NCBI RefSeq assembly: GCF_900168065.1
Contig: NZ_FUZZ01000006.1
Coordinates: 434,001-498,000, forward strand
DNA length: 64,000 nucleotides
Reading direction: 5' to 3'
Source of the DNA: Chitinophaga ginsengisegetis
GTDB taxonomy: Bacteria; Bacteroidota; Bacteroidia; Chitinophagales; Chitinophagaceae
The notes under the pieces are model-generated. The model was not told the origin of the DNA. It searched no databases and was given only the letters and a program-made list of their open reading frames with translations. A program made the translations under genes and the position numbers. How positions within the stretch are numbered: position 1 is the stretch's first letter; each line of letters starts with the position of its first letter. Shown piece by piece: positions 16,870 through 24,169 of the stretch.

Positions 16870-17769
16870 ATGAGAAAGCCTGTTGCCATGTTTATAACAG
16901 CCACTATGGCCGTTTCTGTTGCCTGTCTCCCAACGGCCAAAGGCCAGCAAACACTTCGTCAGCAAATTGCAGGTATCGCCGGAAATATATCTGGGAAAGT
17001 TGGGGTATATGCGGAAATCCTGGAAACAAAGGACACCGTTTCCTTTAACCGCGACCAGCATTTCCCGATGCAGAGCGTGTATAAATTCCCGATTGCCATG
17101 GCCATGCTCCACCAGGTGGACCAGCACAAATTCCGGCTGGATCAACCCATACACGTAACAAAAGACGATCTGATAGGGCCGAGAGGGGTAAGCCCGGTAC
17201 GGGACCAGCATCCGGAGGGAAATTTTGATATGCCACTGGGAGAACTGATCGATTATAATATCCGCGCCAGCGATGGCAGCGCCTGTGATGTGCTGTTGCG
17301 CTTACTGGGCGGCACCGCCAAAGCAAATGCTTATGTACACAGCCTGGGCGTAAAACAGCTGGCCATTTCCACCACGGAAAAAGTGCAGGTGCCCAGCGAA
17401 ATGATCCAGTATAAGAACTGGTCTACCCCAATGGCCATGACACAGCTGCTGAAAATATTTTACCAGGAACCGGTGTTGTCGGACAGCAGCAAAAATTACC
17501 TGATGCATCTGATGGTGACTTCAAGACCCGGTGCAAAAAGATTAAAAGGATTACTGCCGGCCGGCACAGTGGTAGCGCATAAAACAGGCACCTCGTGGAC
17601 CACAGACGGGTTAACCCGTGCCACCAATGACGTTGGTATTATTACTTTGCCAAACGGACATCACCTGGCTATTACGGTATTTGTGTCTGATGCAAAAGCA
17701 AGTGAGGAAGAGCGGGAGGGAGCCATTGCTAAAATTGCGAAAGCAGCATACGACCACTGGAGCAAATAA
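16870..17769 (+). CDS. Class A beta-lactamase (subclass A2-like) with altered SDN motif
   Basis: From ATG 16870 the protein has 299 residues with a signal peptide (about 1-25), so it acts in the periplasm. Catalytic Ser69 and Lys72 are in QSVYKFP. The KTG motif is AHKTGTSW. The omega-loop Glu is probably in TTEKVQ, followed by the A2-type spacing to YKNWSTP. The conserved SDN loop reads SDG (RASDGSACD), lacking the Asn that normally contacts the substrate amide. Class A enzymes hydrolyse penicillins and cephalosporins through an acyl-enzyme; activity here is uncertain. An upstream in-frame Met at 16765 lacks a signal peptide directly after it. A strong terminator follows. Confidence 0.85.
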   Translation: MRKPVAMFITATMAVSVACLPTAKGQQTLRQQIAGIAGNISGKVGVYAEILETKDTVSFNRDQHFPMQSVYKFPIAMAMLHQVDQHKFRLDQPIHVTKDDLIGPRGVSPVRDQHPEGNFDMPLGELIDYNIRASDGSACDVLLRLLGGTAKANAYVHSLGVKQLAISTTEKVQVPSEMIQYKNWSTPMAMTQLLKIFYQEPVLSDSSKNYLMHLMVTSRPGAKRLKGLLPAGTVVAHKTGTSWTTDGLTRATNDVGIITLPNGHHLAITVFVSDAKASEEEREGAIAKIAKAAYDHWSK

Positions 17770-17774
17770 AAAAA

Positions 17775-17802
17775 CAGGCAGTTTCATTTTTGAAACTGCC
17801 TG
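17775..17802. terminator. Bidirectional terminator
   Basis: A perfect 12-bp stem CAGGCAGTTTCA/TGAAACTGCCTG with loop TTTT lies between the convergent beta-lactamase and lipoprotein genes. A-rich DNA before the stem gives a T tail on the minus strand. Confidence 0.8.
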
Positions 17803-17809
17803 CTGAAAA

Positions 17810-18280
17810 TTATTTCATGTATTTCTTATACTCGTTTTCAATATCCATGATATCTATTTTGTGGAGTTTGTCCCCATCAAATAACCACATCTCCCAATTG
17901 TATTTAACATCACTTAAATTGAGCGTAGCGGCACTTCCTTTGGCCGAATGAAAACTGATGTTGCCACCGGCAGGTTCAATAATCTTTATGCCCTTTTCCT
18001 CCAGGAAGGCGCGGGCATCTGTCATGTAGTTCTGGTAATCTTCATTGATAGTATAAAATGCTTCTTCCCCGTTATCTTTTTTCAGATGTTCCAGTTGAAT
18101 ACTGTCGGGCGTATGAAGTATTGCGCAGGGACGTGTAATCTGGCTGGCGCTTTCGGTTACAGCCTGCACAGGTGGAGCTGCATCTGTCGGAATTTTTTCC
18201 TCCGGAATTTTTCTTTCCTGGCATGCATAGAAAGTAATGAGCGCTAAAGGTAAGATAAGGTGCTTTTTCATGGTTTTCAT
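17810..18280 (-). CDS. Hypothetical lipoprotein
   Basis: A 156-residue protein with a lipoprotein-type signal: positive start (MKTMKKH), hydrophobic LILPLALITFYA, then Cys near residue 20. The mature part begins with a Pro/Glu-rich linker (ERKIPEEKIPTDAAPP) and then a compact domain with ILHTPDSIQLEHLKK and WEMWLFDGDKLHKIDI. I do not recognise the domain. Translation may start at Met1 or Met4 (18271). It faces the beta-lactamase gene across a shared terminator and has no operon partner. Confidence 0.6.
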   Translation of the reverse strand: MKTMKKHLILPLALITFYACQERKIPEEKIPTDAAPPVQAVTESASQITRPCAILHTPDSIQLEHLKKDNGEEAFYTINEDYQNYMTDARAFLEEKGIKIIEPAGGNISFHSAKGSAATLNLSDVKYNWEMWLFDGDKLHKIDIMDIENEYKKYMK

Positions 18281-18360
18281 AGCAATAGTTGTTTGGCATA
18301 TTCGTTACACTTTACTACAGCGTAATGGCGTAAAGATAATATAAAATATACCCCATGCAA

Positions 18361-19446
18361 CTATTGCAATATGTTCATACATGGATAATCTATCAGCCCT
18401 GCTGCGCCACCTTGATAGAAGGTGCTTTTATCGCCCGGCGCCAGTGGATGCTGATGTCTGAAACGCTCTGGCAGATCAGGATTAGAGATAAAGGGGCGTC
18501 CGAATGCAATAAGATCTGCTTCATTTCGTTGCAGTGTTTTTTCTGCACTGTCTGCTGTAAAACCACCTGCCAGGATCAGCCAGTTTTTAAACTGCTGCCG
18601 TAATAAACCAATGTAATTTGAAGGGATCGGTAAACTGCCGTTGGTAGATTGATCAGAGAGATGAATATAGCGTATATCCATCTGGTTTAGTTTCGGGATC
18701 AGGTACAGGTGAGTAGCTATTTCTTCATCGTATAATGGCAAGCTATTGTGTGCTGCAAAAGGAGAGAAGCGGATGCCTACCCTATGTGCTCCGGCAATAT
18801 CAATGGTGCCTTGTACGATCTCCAGTAAAAAGCGGTTCCTGTTTTCAATGTTACCGCCATATTTATCCGTACGCCTGTTGGTATGCGGATGCATAAATTG
18901 TTCAATAAGGTAACCATGTGCAGCATGTACTTCTATGCCGTCGAAACCTGCGGCAATAGTATTTTCCGCTGCTTTGAGATGCAGCCCGATCATTTCTTCT
19001 ACTGCGGTGGTGCTCATTGCTTCAGGTACGGGCATGGGCATAGGGCCTTGTACCGTAGTGATACTGCCATTGGCAGCTATTGCTGATGGCGCCAGCAAAG
19101 GCCCGCCACCGGGGAGGTTCAGCGGATGGCCAATTCTTCCGCTATGTAAAAGCTGGAGGAATATGGTACCGCCTTTTTCATGAACAGCATCTGTTACTTT
19201 TTTCCATGCGGCTATTTGTTCGTTGTTGTAAATGCCAGGCAGGCGGTAGTAGCCTACGCCATTAGGGCTTATGGCGGTGCTTTCTGCTATGATCAATCCT
19301 GCGCCTGCACGCTGACTGTAATACGTGGCCACCATATCATCGGGTACGCCGTTGGTAGCTCTTCTTCTGCTCATGGGCGCCATCACGATCCTGTTGTTTA
19401 ATGTGAATGTGTTTGAGGCAACCGGTTCCAGTAATTTCATTTTCAT
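18361..19446 (-). CDS. Old Yellow Enzyme family alkene reductase
   Basis: A 361-residue FMN-dependent TIM-barrel enzyme that reduces activated C=C bonds (enones, maleimides) and sometimes nitro esters with NAD(P)H. Visible are the FMN site near the N-terminus (NRIVMAPMSRRRA), the substrate-binding His pair in EVHAAHGYLIEQF, the FMN-binding barrel motif with NRTDKYGG-type sequence (RRTDKYGGNIENR) and the C-terminal DLIAFGRPFISNPDLP. It is divergent from an AraC gene and close to an ArsR gene and two SDR genes, an arrangement that suggests detoxification of reactive electrophiles (inference). Confidence 0.93.
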   Translation of the reverse strand: MKMKLLEPVASNTFTLNNRIVMAPMSRRRATNGVPDDMVATYYSQRAGAGLIIAESTAISPNGVGYYRLPGIYNNEQIAAWKKVTDAVHEKGGTIFLQLLHSGRIGHPLNLPGGGPLLAPSAIAANGSITTVQGPMPMPVPEAMSTTAVEEMIGLHLKAAENTIAAGFDGIEVHAAHGYLIEQFMHPHTNRRTDKYGGNIENRNRFLLEIVQGTIDIAGAHRVGIRFSPFAAHNSLPLYDEEIATHLYLIPKLNQMDIRYIHLSDQSTNGSLPIPSNYIGLLRQQFKNWLILAGGFTADSAEKTLQRNEADLIAFGRPFISNPDLPERFRHQHPLAPGDKSTFYQGGAAGLIDYPCMNILQ

Positions 19447-19459
19447 CTTTTTTATATCA

Positions 19460-19467
19460 CAAAATTA
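19460..19467 (-). promoter_or_regulatory. -7 box of the Old Yellow Enzyme gene
   Basis: TAATTTTG on the minus strand fits TAnnTTTG, 13 nt upstream of the start codon. Confidence 0.5.
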
Positions 19468-19527
19468 GACAGGTGTGCAGACATGGAACAGGTAGAATCC
19501 GGGGTGATTATTGTAATTTTACAGGTT

Positions 19528-20442
19528 ATGGGAGAAAGAAATTTATATACGCCGTTTGAGTTGTTACAGGCAGATATGTCGGATTGGGATCCGCAGCCGA
19601 AGGTGTATTTCTTTTTTGAGATCATCCATATCCGCGAAGGTAGCGGGTTCCGGACGGTAAATAATAACCGGTTCCCTTATCATAAAGGCAGCCTGTTTTT
19701 ATTTACGCCGCGCGACTGCCGCGGGTTTGAAGAAGAAACGCCTACAAAGTTTGTATCGATCCGCTTTTCTGAAATGTTTGTGGGCATGTCTCATTCTGCG
19801 TCCGAAAAGGCGAGGCTGGGCGAGTGGCTCCGGCAACTGGAGTACCTGTTCTTTTACCACAACCGGCAGGAACAGTTATTGATCAGCCAGGAGAACGATT
19901 GTGACATGATCATGGTGCTCATCTGCAATATGATGGATGAATATGAGAAGAAGCCGCCCTATTACCAGCAAAACCTGCAGCACTATGTAAGTTTGCTGTT
20001 GAATATAGTAGCGCGGAATGTGGCGCAGGATATAAATGTAGATGGAACAGACAACGCCGCTCCGTTGATCAGCCGGATGATCGGGTATATCCGGCAATAT
20101 ATTTATTGCCCCGATATGCTGAAGCAGGAGCACCTGGCGAAACAATTCAATCTTTCCCCGCACTATATCGGGGAGTTTTTCAAGAAGCAAACGAACGAGA
20201 GCCTGCAGCAATTCATTATTCATCACAAACTCAACCTGGTGCAGCTCAGGGTGAGCTATAGCGACCTCACCATTTCGGAAATCGCCGATGAGCTGGGGTT
20301 TACAGACGAAAGTCATATGAGCCGGCTCTTTAAAAAGTATTACGGCCTTACCCCGGCCGCTTACCGGAAGGAGCAGGTTCAGGCCAAAAAAGAGGGGGCG
20401 GAAAAAAATATTCATCGAAATATTTCGATATTTCAAAAATAG
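19528..20442 (+). CDS. AraC family transcriptional regulator
   Basis: From ATG 19528 the protein has 304 residues. The N-terminal half is a cupin-like sensor (YFFFEIIHIREGSGFRTVNN, GSLFLFTPRDCRGFE). The C-terminal 100 residues hold two helix-turn-helix units ending in LTISEIADELGFTDESHMSRLFKKYYG. An in-frame Met at 19483 lies closer to the divergent promoter and is less likely. Divergence from the Old Yellow Enzyme gene makes that gene the probable target. Its last codons overlap the operator of the ArsR gene downstream. Confidence 0.88.
   Translation: MGERNLYTPFELLQADMSDWDPQPKVYFFFEIIHIREGSGFRTVNNNRFPYHKGSLFLFTPRDCRGFEEETPTKFVSIRFSEMFVGMSHSASEKARLGEWLRQLEYLFFYHNRQEQLLISQENDCDMIMVLICNMMDEYEKKPPYYQQNLQHYVSLLLNIVARNVAQDINVDGTDNAAPLISRMIGYIRQYIYCPDMLKQEHLAKQFNLSPHYIGEFFKKQTNESLQQFIIHHKLNLVQLRVSYSDLTISEIADELGFTDESHMSRLFKKYYGLTPAAYRKEQVQAKKEGAEKNIHRNISIFQK
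20414..20429. promoter_or_regulatory. Perfect palindrome, ArsR operator candidate
   Basis: ATCGAAATATTTCGAT is a perfect 16-nt palindrome. It lies within the end of the AraC reading frame and over the -33 region of the ArsR promoter, a position suited to repression by the ArsR protein. Binding is inferred. Confidence 0.6.
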
Positions 20443-20445
20443 TCT

Positions 20446-20453
20446 TACTTTTG
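20446..20453 (+). promoter_or_regulatory. -7 box of the ArsR gene
   Basis: TACTTTTG fits TAnnTTTG and ends 4 nt before ATG 20458, so the mRNA should be leaderless. Confidence 0.55.
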
Positions 20454-20457
20454 CTTT

Positions 20458-20727
20458 ATGGATTTAGCAGTTATAGAAAAAGCAGCAAATGCCATCGCCG
20501 ACAAACATCGATTATCTATTATAATGGAGGTTGTTAAGAAGGGAAAGCTGGTTTGTGGTGATGTGTGCGGGTTTACGTGTTTGTCGCAGCCTACGGTGTC
20601 GCATCACGTAAAGATCCTGGTAGATAGTGGCGTACTGCATTCTGTGAAAAATGGGAGATCTCTGGAGCTGACGCTCAATAAGGAGATGATGAAACAGTTG
20701 TCTATGTTCTTTTTACAATTAAGTTAG
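20458..20727 (+). CDS. ArsR family winged-helix regulator with a cysteine-rich sensor helix
   Basis: An 89-residue DNA-binding protein of the ArsR/SmtB fold. The recognition region is LSQPTVSHHVKILVDSGVL, followed by the wing (VKNGRSLELTL). Just before the recognition helix lie three cysteines in VCGDVCGFTCLS (C-x3-C-x4-C). This could bind metal or arsenite or respond to thiol-reactive compounds; ArsR proteins usually leave DNA when so modified. A perfect palindrome and a -7 box precede it. The following SDR genes are the likely targets, about 150 nt downstream. Confidence 0.85.
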   Translation: MDLAVIEKAANAIADKHRLSIIMEVVKKGKLVCGDVCGFTCLSQPTVSHHVKILVDSGVLHSVKNGRSLELTLNKEMMKQLSMFFLQLS

Positions 20728-20790
20728 GTACAAAAAGGGGCTGAGGTGCTACCGGGCGGGTAACCAACAGCTTTTTTTATACTTATATAT

Positions 20791-20860
20791 ATTGATACTT
20801 TTAAATTAATGGATTGATAGAGAAAGATTTTCTCTTTTTTTTAGACATGACACATTGATA
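20791..20860 (+). repeat. Three ATTGATA direct repeats upstream of the SDR pair
   Basis: ATTGATA occurs at 20791-20797, 20813-20819 and 20854-20860, with an inverted copy ATCAATA at 20872-20878 just before ATG 20881. The region is AT-rich, so chance is possible; the spacing of the first two is 22 nt, about two helical turns. Confidence 0.3.
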
Positions 20861-20880
20861 AACTTAAATAAATCAATAGA

Positions 20881-21636
20881 ATGGACCAGTTACAGAATAA
20901 AACAGCTGTCATCACGGGCGGTAACAGCGGTATAGGATATGCAACAGCAGCAGATTTTTTGGCGAAAGGAGCAAAGGTATTGATTACAGGACGCAAGCCG
21001 GAAGCCGTACAGCAGGCTGTGGCAGCGTTAGGAGGAGAGATAGATAGTTTTATCGCAGACCAGGGAAAAATAAATGACTCACAGAAACTAGCGGAGTATG
21101 TGCGTGACCGTTATGGCAAAATAGACATCCTGTTTGTGAATGCGGGAGTAGCAGCGTTTGCATCATTTGCTGATGTAACAGAAGCTTCCTTTGATACGGT
21201 AATGGACATTAACCTGAAGGGCGCCTTCTTCACCGTGCAGCATCTGCTGCCGCTGATCAACGAGGGTGGTACCATTATTTTATTGTCTTCCGTAAATGCA
21301 CTCGCAGGTATGCCGGGAGCAGTAGTATACAGCGCCAGCAAAGCAGGACTCAACTCGCTGGGACGCACCTTATCAAGGGAGCTGGCCTCCAGGAAAATCC
21401 GGGTAAATATTGTAAACCCCGGACCGGTAGCCACACCTATCCTTGAAAAGGCAGGTATTCCAAAAGAAGCGATCAGTGAAGAACAATTGGCCAAAGCATT
21501 ACCGATAGGCAGAATAGGACAACCGGAAGAAATTGCCAAACTGGTTTCTTTCCTCGCATCAGACGACGCATCCTTTATCACAGGTGCAGAGTACAATATC
21601 GACGGAGGTATCAGTGTTCATCCATTAATCGGTTAA
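20881..21636 (+). CDS. SDR family NAD(P)-dependent oxidoreductase (intact catalytic site)
   Basis: A 251-residue classical short-chain dehydrogenase. The cofactor loop is TGGNSGIGYATA, followed by GRKPEAV, which suggests NADP preference. NAG is at about residue 89. The catalytic tetrad is complete: Ser137 (LSSVN), Tyr150 and Lys154 (YSASK), with Asn near residue 110. The C-terminal part VNPGPVATP and SFITGAEYNIDGG is typical. Substrate unknown. It is followed 19 nt later by a close paralogue and preceded by an ArsR regulator. Confidence 0.92.
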   Translation: MDQLQNKTAVITGGNSGIGYATAADFLAKGAKVLITGRKPEAVQQAVAALGGEIDSFIADQGKINDSQKLAEYVRDRYGKIDILFVNAGVAAFASFADVTEASFDTVMDINLKGAFFTVQHLLPLINEGGTIILLSSVNALAGMPGAVVYSASKAGLNSLGRTLSRELASRKIRVNIVNPGPVATPILEKAGIPKEAISEEQLAKALPIGRIGQPEEIAKLVSFLASDDASFITGAEYNIDGGISVHPLIG

Positions 21637-21655
21637 TCTCAAACAAACATCATTC

Positions 21656-22405
21656 ATGTCATCTCTGAAAGACAAAATAGTTGTTATCACAGGCGGTAAC
21701 AGTGGAATTGGATACACAACAGCAAAGGCATTTTTAGCAAAAGGAGCAAAGGTTTTGATAACAGGTCGTCAGCCTGGTGCGGTACAAAAGGCCGTACACG
21801 CACTGGGCCACCCTGCAGAAGGTTTTAAAGCAGATCAGTCAGACATGAATGATATACGGCGCCTGTATGAATACCTGCAGGGCCGTTTCGGGAAAATAGA
21901 TTCCTTATTTGTAAATGCTGGCGTGGCGAAATTAGCGCCGTTTGAAACGGTAACAGAGGCACAATACGATGAATTAATGAACATTAACTTCAAAGGTGCT
22001 TATTTCACCATCCAGCAATTACTTCCCCTCATCAGCGATGGCGGCTCTATCACGCTGCTGTCGGCCCTGAACGCATATTCAGGAACACCCAATGCCACAG
22101 TACTGTCTGCCAGTAAAGCAGCACTGAATTCATTGGGCAGAACATTATCGAGGGAACTGGCGGAAAGGAAAATACGGGTAAACATAGTGAACCCCGGTAT
22201 TATCAGCACGCCACTACTGGAGAAAGCAGGATTGCCGGATGAAGCCAGGACACACCTGAGCAATATCACGCCCCTGGGCAGGTTAGGACAACCGGAAGAT
22301 ATTGCCAGCCTGGTCACTTTCCTGGCATCCGATGATGCTTCGTTTATTACAGGTGCAGAATATAATGTAGACGGCGGCCTTATGGTGCACCCGTTGATCG
22401 CTTAA
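21656..22405 (+). CDS. SDR family protein lacking catalytic Ser and Tyr (pseudoenzyme candidate)
   Basis: A 249-residue paralogue of the SDR just upstream, probably made by tandem duplication and co-transcribed with it. The Rossmann loop (TGGNSGIGYTTA) and the C-terminal FITGAEYNVDGG are intact, so cofactor binding and dimer formation are expected. The active site is not: Ser137 is Ala (LLSALN) and Tyr150 is Leu (LSASK), while Lys154 stays. I checked the codons: GCC and CTG. Without Tyr the usual proton transfer cannot occur. It may regulate or pair with the intact paralogue, or bind a ligand. Confidence 0.9.
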   Translation: MSSLKDKIVVITGGNSGIGYTTAKAFLAKGAKVLITGRQPGAVQKAVHALGHPAEGFKADQSDMNDIRRLYEYLQGRFGKIDSLFVNAGVAKLAPFETVTEAQYDELMNINFKGAYFTIQQLLPLISDGGSITLLSALNAYSGTPNATVLSASKAALNSLGRTLSRELAERKIRVNIVNPGIISTPLLEKAGLPDEARTHLSNITPLGRLGQPEDIASLVTFLASDDASFITGAEYNVDGGLMVHPLIA

Positions 22406-22427
22406 TAAATGATCCTGGCGTTGCAGT

Positions 22428-22452
22428 GTGCAGCATTGTGCAAATGCTGCAC
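22428..22452 (+). other. Hairpin downstream of the SDR pair
   Basis: GTGCAGCATT and AATGCTGCAC form a perfect 10-bp stem with loop GTGCA, 22 nt after the SDR stop. No T tract follows at once, so it may be an mRNA-stabilising or weak termination structure. Confidence 0.4.
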
Positions 22453-22605
22453 CGGCAGCAGGGACTTTAAAAAATTCTTTGTTGATTTACAGTTAACGGT
22501 TGTTTAGGATGTTTGCAAACCCCATTGGTTGCCTGCCGGATGCCGCTTGCTATACGGGTATCTGGCAGCAACTTTAAAAATTTTAAGTTGTAGGTTTAAC
22601 AGCGG

Positions 22606-22625
22606 CCGGAATAATCTTATTCCGG
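22606..22625. terminator. Terminator between the SDR pair and mocR copy 1
   Basis: CCGGAATAA and TTATTCCGG form a 9-bp stem with a minimal loop. On the plus strand it is followed after a few bases by TTTTTT, so it fits best as a stop for transcripts from the SDR side. Confidence 0.55.
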
Positions 22626-22636
22626 TCTTCGCTTTT

Positions 22637-24064
22637 TTAGCCCATCTTCCGGATCAGTTTCCCCAGCGTTTTCAACCCGTCATCCACCTGCTTGCTCCAT
22701 ACCGGGCCAAAACTGATACGTAAACAGTTGTTGTATTTATTCTGCAAAGAAAAAATCCTGCCGGGACAGAAGCTGATCTTATGTTTCAGCGCCTGCTGGA
22801 ACAGTTCAAATGTATTGATGGATTCGTCGAGTTCCACCCAAAGCACGCAACCTCCCTGCGGCCGTGATATCCTGGTGCTCTCCGGGAAATATTCGCTGAT
22901 GGCCTGTGAATACCGTAAACTCTGGGTGTGCAGCACCTTCCGCAAATTGCGCAGGTGAAATTCGTACCGGCCTATTTCCAGGAAATGCCCTACCGCCGCC
23001 TGTGGCAGCGATGCACAGGCAATAGAGTGGTTCTGTTTCATCATCAGCACCTTTTCCTTATATTTTCCCGGTAACGTCCAGCCAACGCGGTAGCCGGGCG
23101 CCAGCGATTTGGAAAAGGAATTACATAACAACACATGACCGTATTTATCAAACGTTTTGCAATTGGCAGGACGTTGTTTTGTAAAATACAGATCGCCGTA
23201 AATATCATCTTCTATCAACGCTATATCATACTTCACCATCATGTCTACCAGCGCCTTTTTATTTTTATCCGGCATACAGGAACCCAACGGGTTGTTGTAG
23301 TTGGTAACAAATAAACAGGCTTTGATTTTATGACGCGGAATGGCTTTGTCGAGATAATCGAGATCAATGCCGGAAACCGGGTGGGTAGGCACTTCCAGCA
23401 CTTTTAAGCCAAGACTTTCCGCCAGCTGCATAGAGCCATAATACGCGGGGCTTTCAATGGCAATGGTGTCGCCGGGGCGTGTTACCGCCGACAGGCACAG
23501 CGTCAGCGCATCCATGCAACCACTCGTAGTAATAATATCATCTTCCGTATAGGCGCCGCCCCAGGCAAGCGACATCCGGGCTATTTGTCCGCGCAGCAGC
23601 TTGTTGCCCTGTAACTCCTCATAGCCGATGCCATTGTTGGGCAGGTCACGCAGCGCATGCACCACGGCCTTCGCCATTTTAGCGGCAGGCATTAGTCCCG
23701 GCGGAGGCGTAGCCACAGAGAAGTTCAGGATGTTCGGGTTCCTCATATGACTGAACACTTCCATCACCATATCGCTCACCGTGGCTTCACTGGCTTTCTT
23801 TACCGGCGCACAGGTACCCGGCATGGCAGGCATGCGCCTGGAATTAAAGCGGATGTAATAACCGGATTTGGGCCTGGACTCAATCAGTCCTTTTGATTCC
23901 AGGTGATAATACGCCTGGAAGGCAGTGGTTAAACTGATCCCTTGTTGCTTGCTGAGCATGCGCACAGACGGCAGTTTCTCCCCGATTTTCATCACGTCTT
24001 TTTCTATCAGCTGTTCAATATTATCAGCTACCTGCAGGTACAGGTGATCGGCGGTTTTTATCAT
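22637..24064 (-). CDS. MocR/GntR-type PLP-dependent regulator (copy 1)
   Basis: A 475-residue fusion of a GntR winged helix (residues 1-75; KLPSVRMLSKQQGISLTTAFQAYYHLESKGLI) with a fold-type I aminotransferase domain. The PLP-binding region has NNPLGS, the Asp of EDDIYGDLYF and the Schiff-base Lys of CNSFSKSLAPGYRVGW. MocR proteins use PLP or a PLP-amine adduct to control transcription, often of genes for amine or vitamin B6 metabolism. A long motif shared with two other promoters overlaps its own promoter, indicating autoregulation. Related in sequence to the MocR gene at 24170. Confidence 0.92.
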   Translation of the reverse strand: MIKTADHLYLQVADNIEQLIEKDVMKIGEKLPSVRMLSKQQGISLTTAFQAYYHLESKGLIESRPKSGYYIRFNSRRMPAMPGTCAPVKKASEATVSDMVMEVFSHMRNPNILNFSVATPPPGLMPAAKMAKAVVHALRDLPNNGIGYEELQGNKLLRGQIARMSLAWGGAYTEDDIITTSGCMDALTLCLSAVTRPGDTIAIESPAYYGSMQLAESLGLKVLEVPTHPVSGIDLDYLDKAIPRHKIKACLFVTNYNNPLGSCMPDKNKKALVDMMVKYDIALIEDDIYGDLYFTKQRPANCKTFDKYGHVLLCNSFSKSLAPGYRVGWTLPGKYKEKVLMMKQNHSIACASLPQAAVGHFLEIGRYEFHLRNLRKVLHTQSLRYSQAISEYFPESTRISRPQGGCVLWVELDESINTFELFQQALKHKISFCPGRIFSLQNKYNNCLRISFGPVWSKQVDDGLKTLGKLIRKMG

Positions 24065-24073
24065 GGCATTGCT

Positions 24074-24113
24074 AATCTGATCTGGTCAAAAATACAAAAA
24101 TAGCATCTGTTTT
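24074..24113. promoter_or_regulatory. MocR-block operator motif, copy 1 (mocR-1 promoter)
   Basis: The element starts AATCTGATCTGGTCAA and ends ATCTGTTTT; its two ATCTG units at 24075 and 24105 are spaced about three helical turns. On the minus strand it contains two successive TATTTTTG boxes (24087-24094, 24095-24102), the probable -7 sites of mocR-1. Near-identical elements lie at 25613-25653 and 28344-28383. Confidence 0.7.
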
Positions 24114-24169
24114 ATTTTAATTTTTTCGGGAGAGAGGAATGCGGTAGTTCATCCGCCGGCCACCCGTGC

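Noticed and set aside
16870..17769. The beta-lactamase as the D-Asn prodrug peptidase of the NRPS pathway
   Set aside because: ClbP-type peptidases are S12 (class C-like) proteins with C-terminal membrane helices. This is a soluble class A enzyme with a KTG motif, 30 kb away among housekeeping genes.
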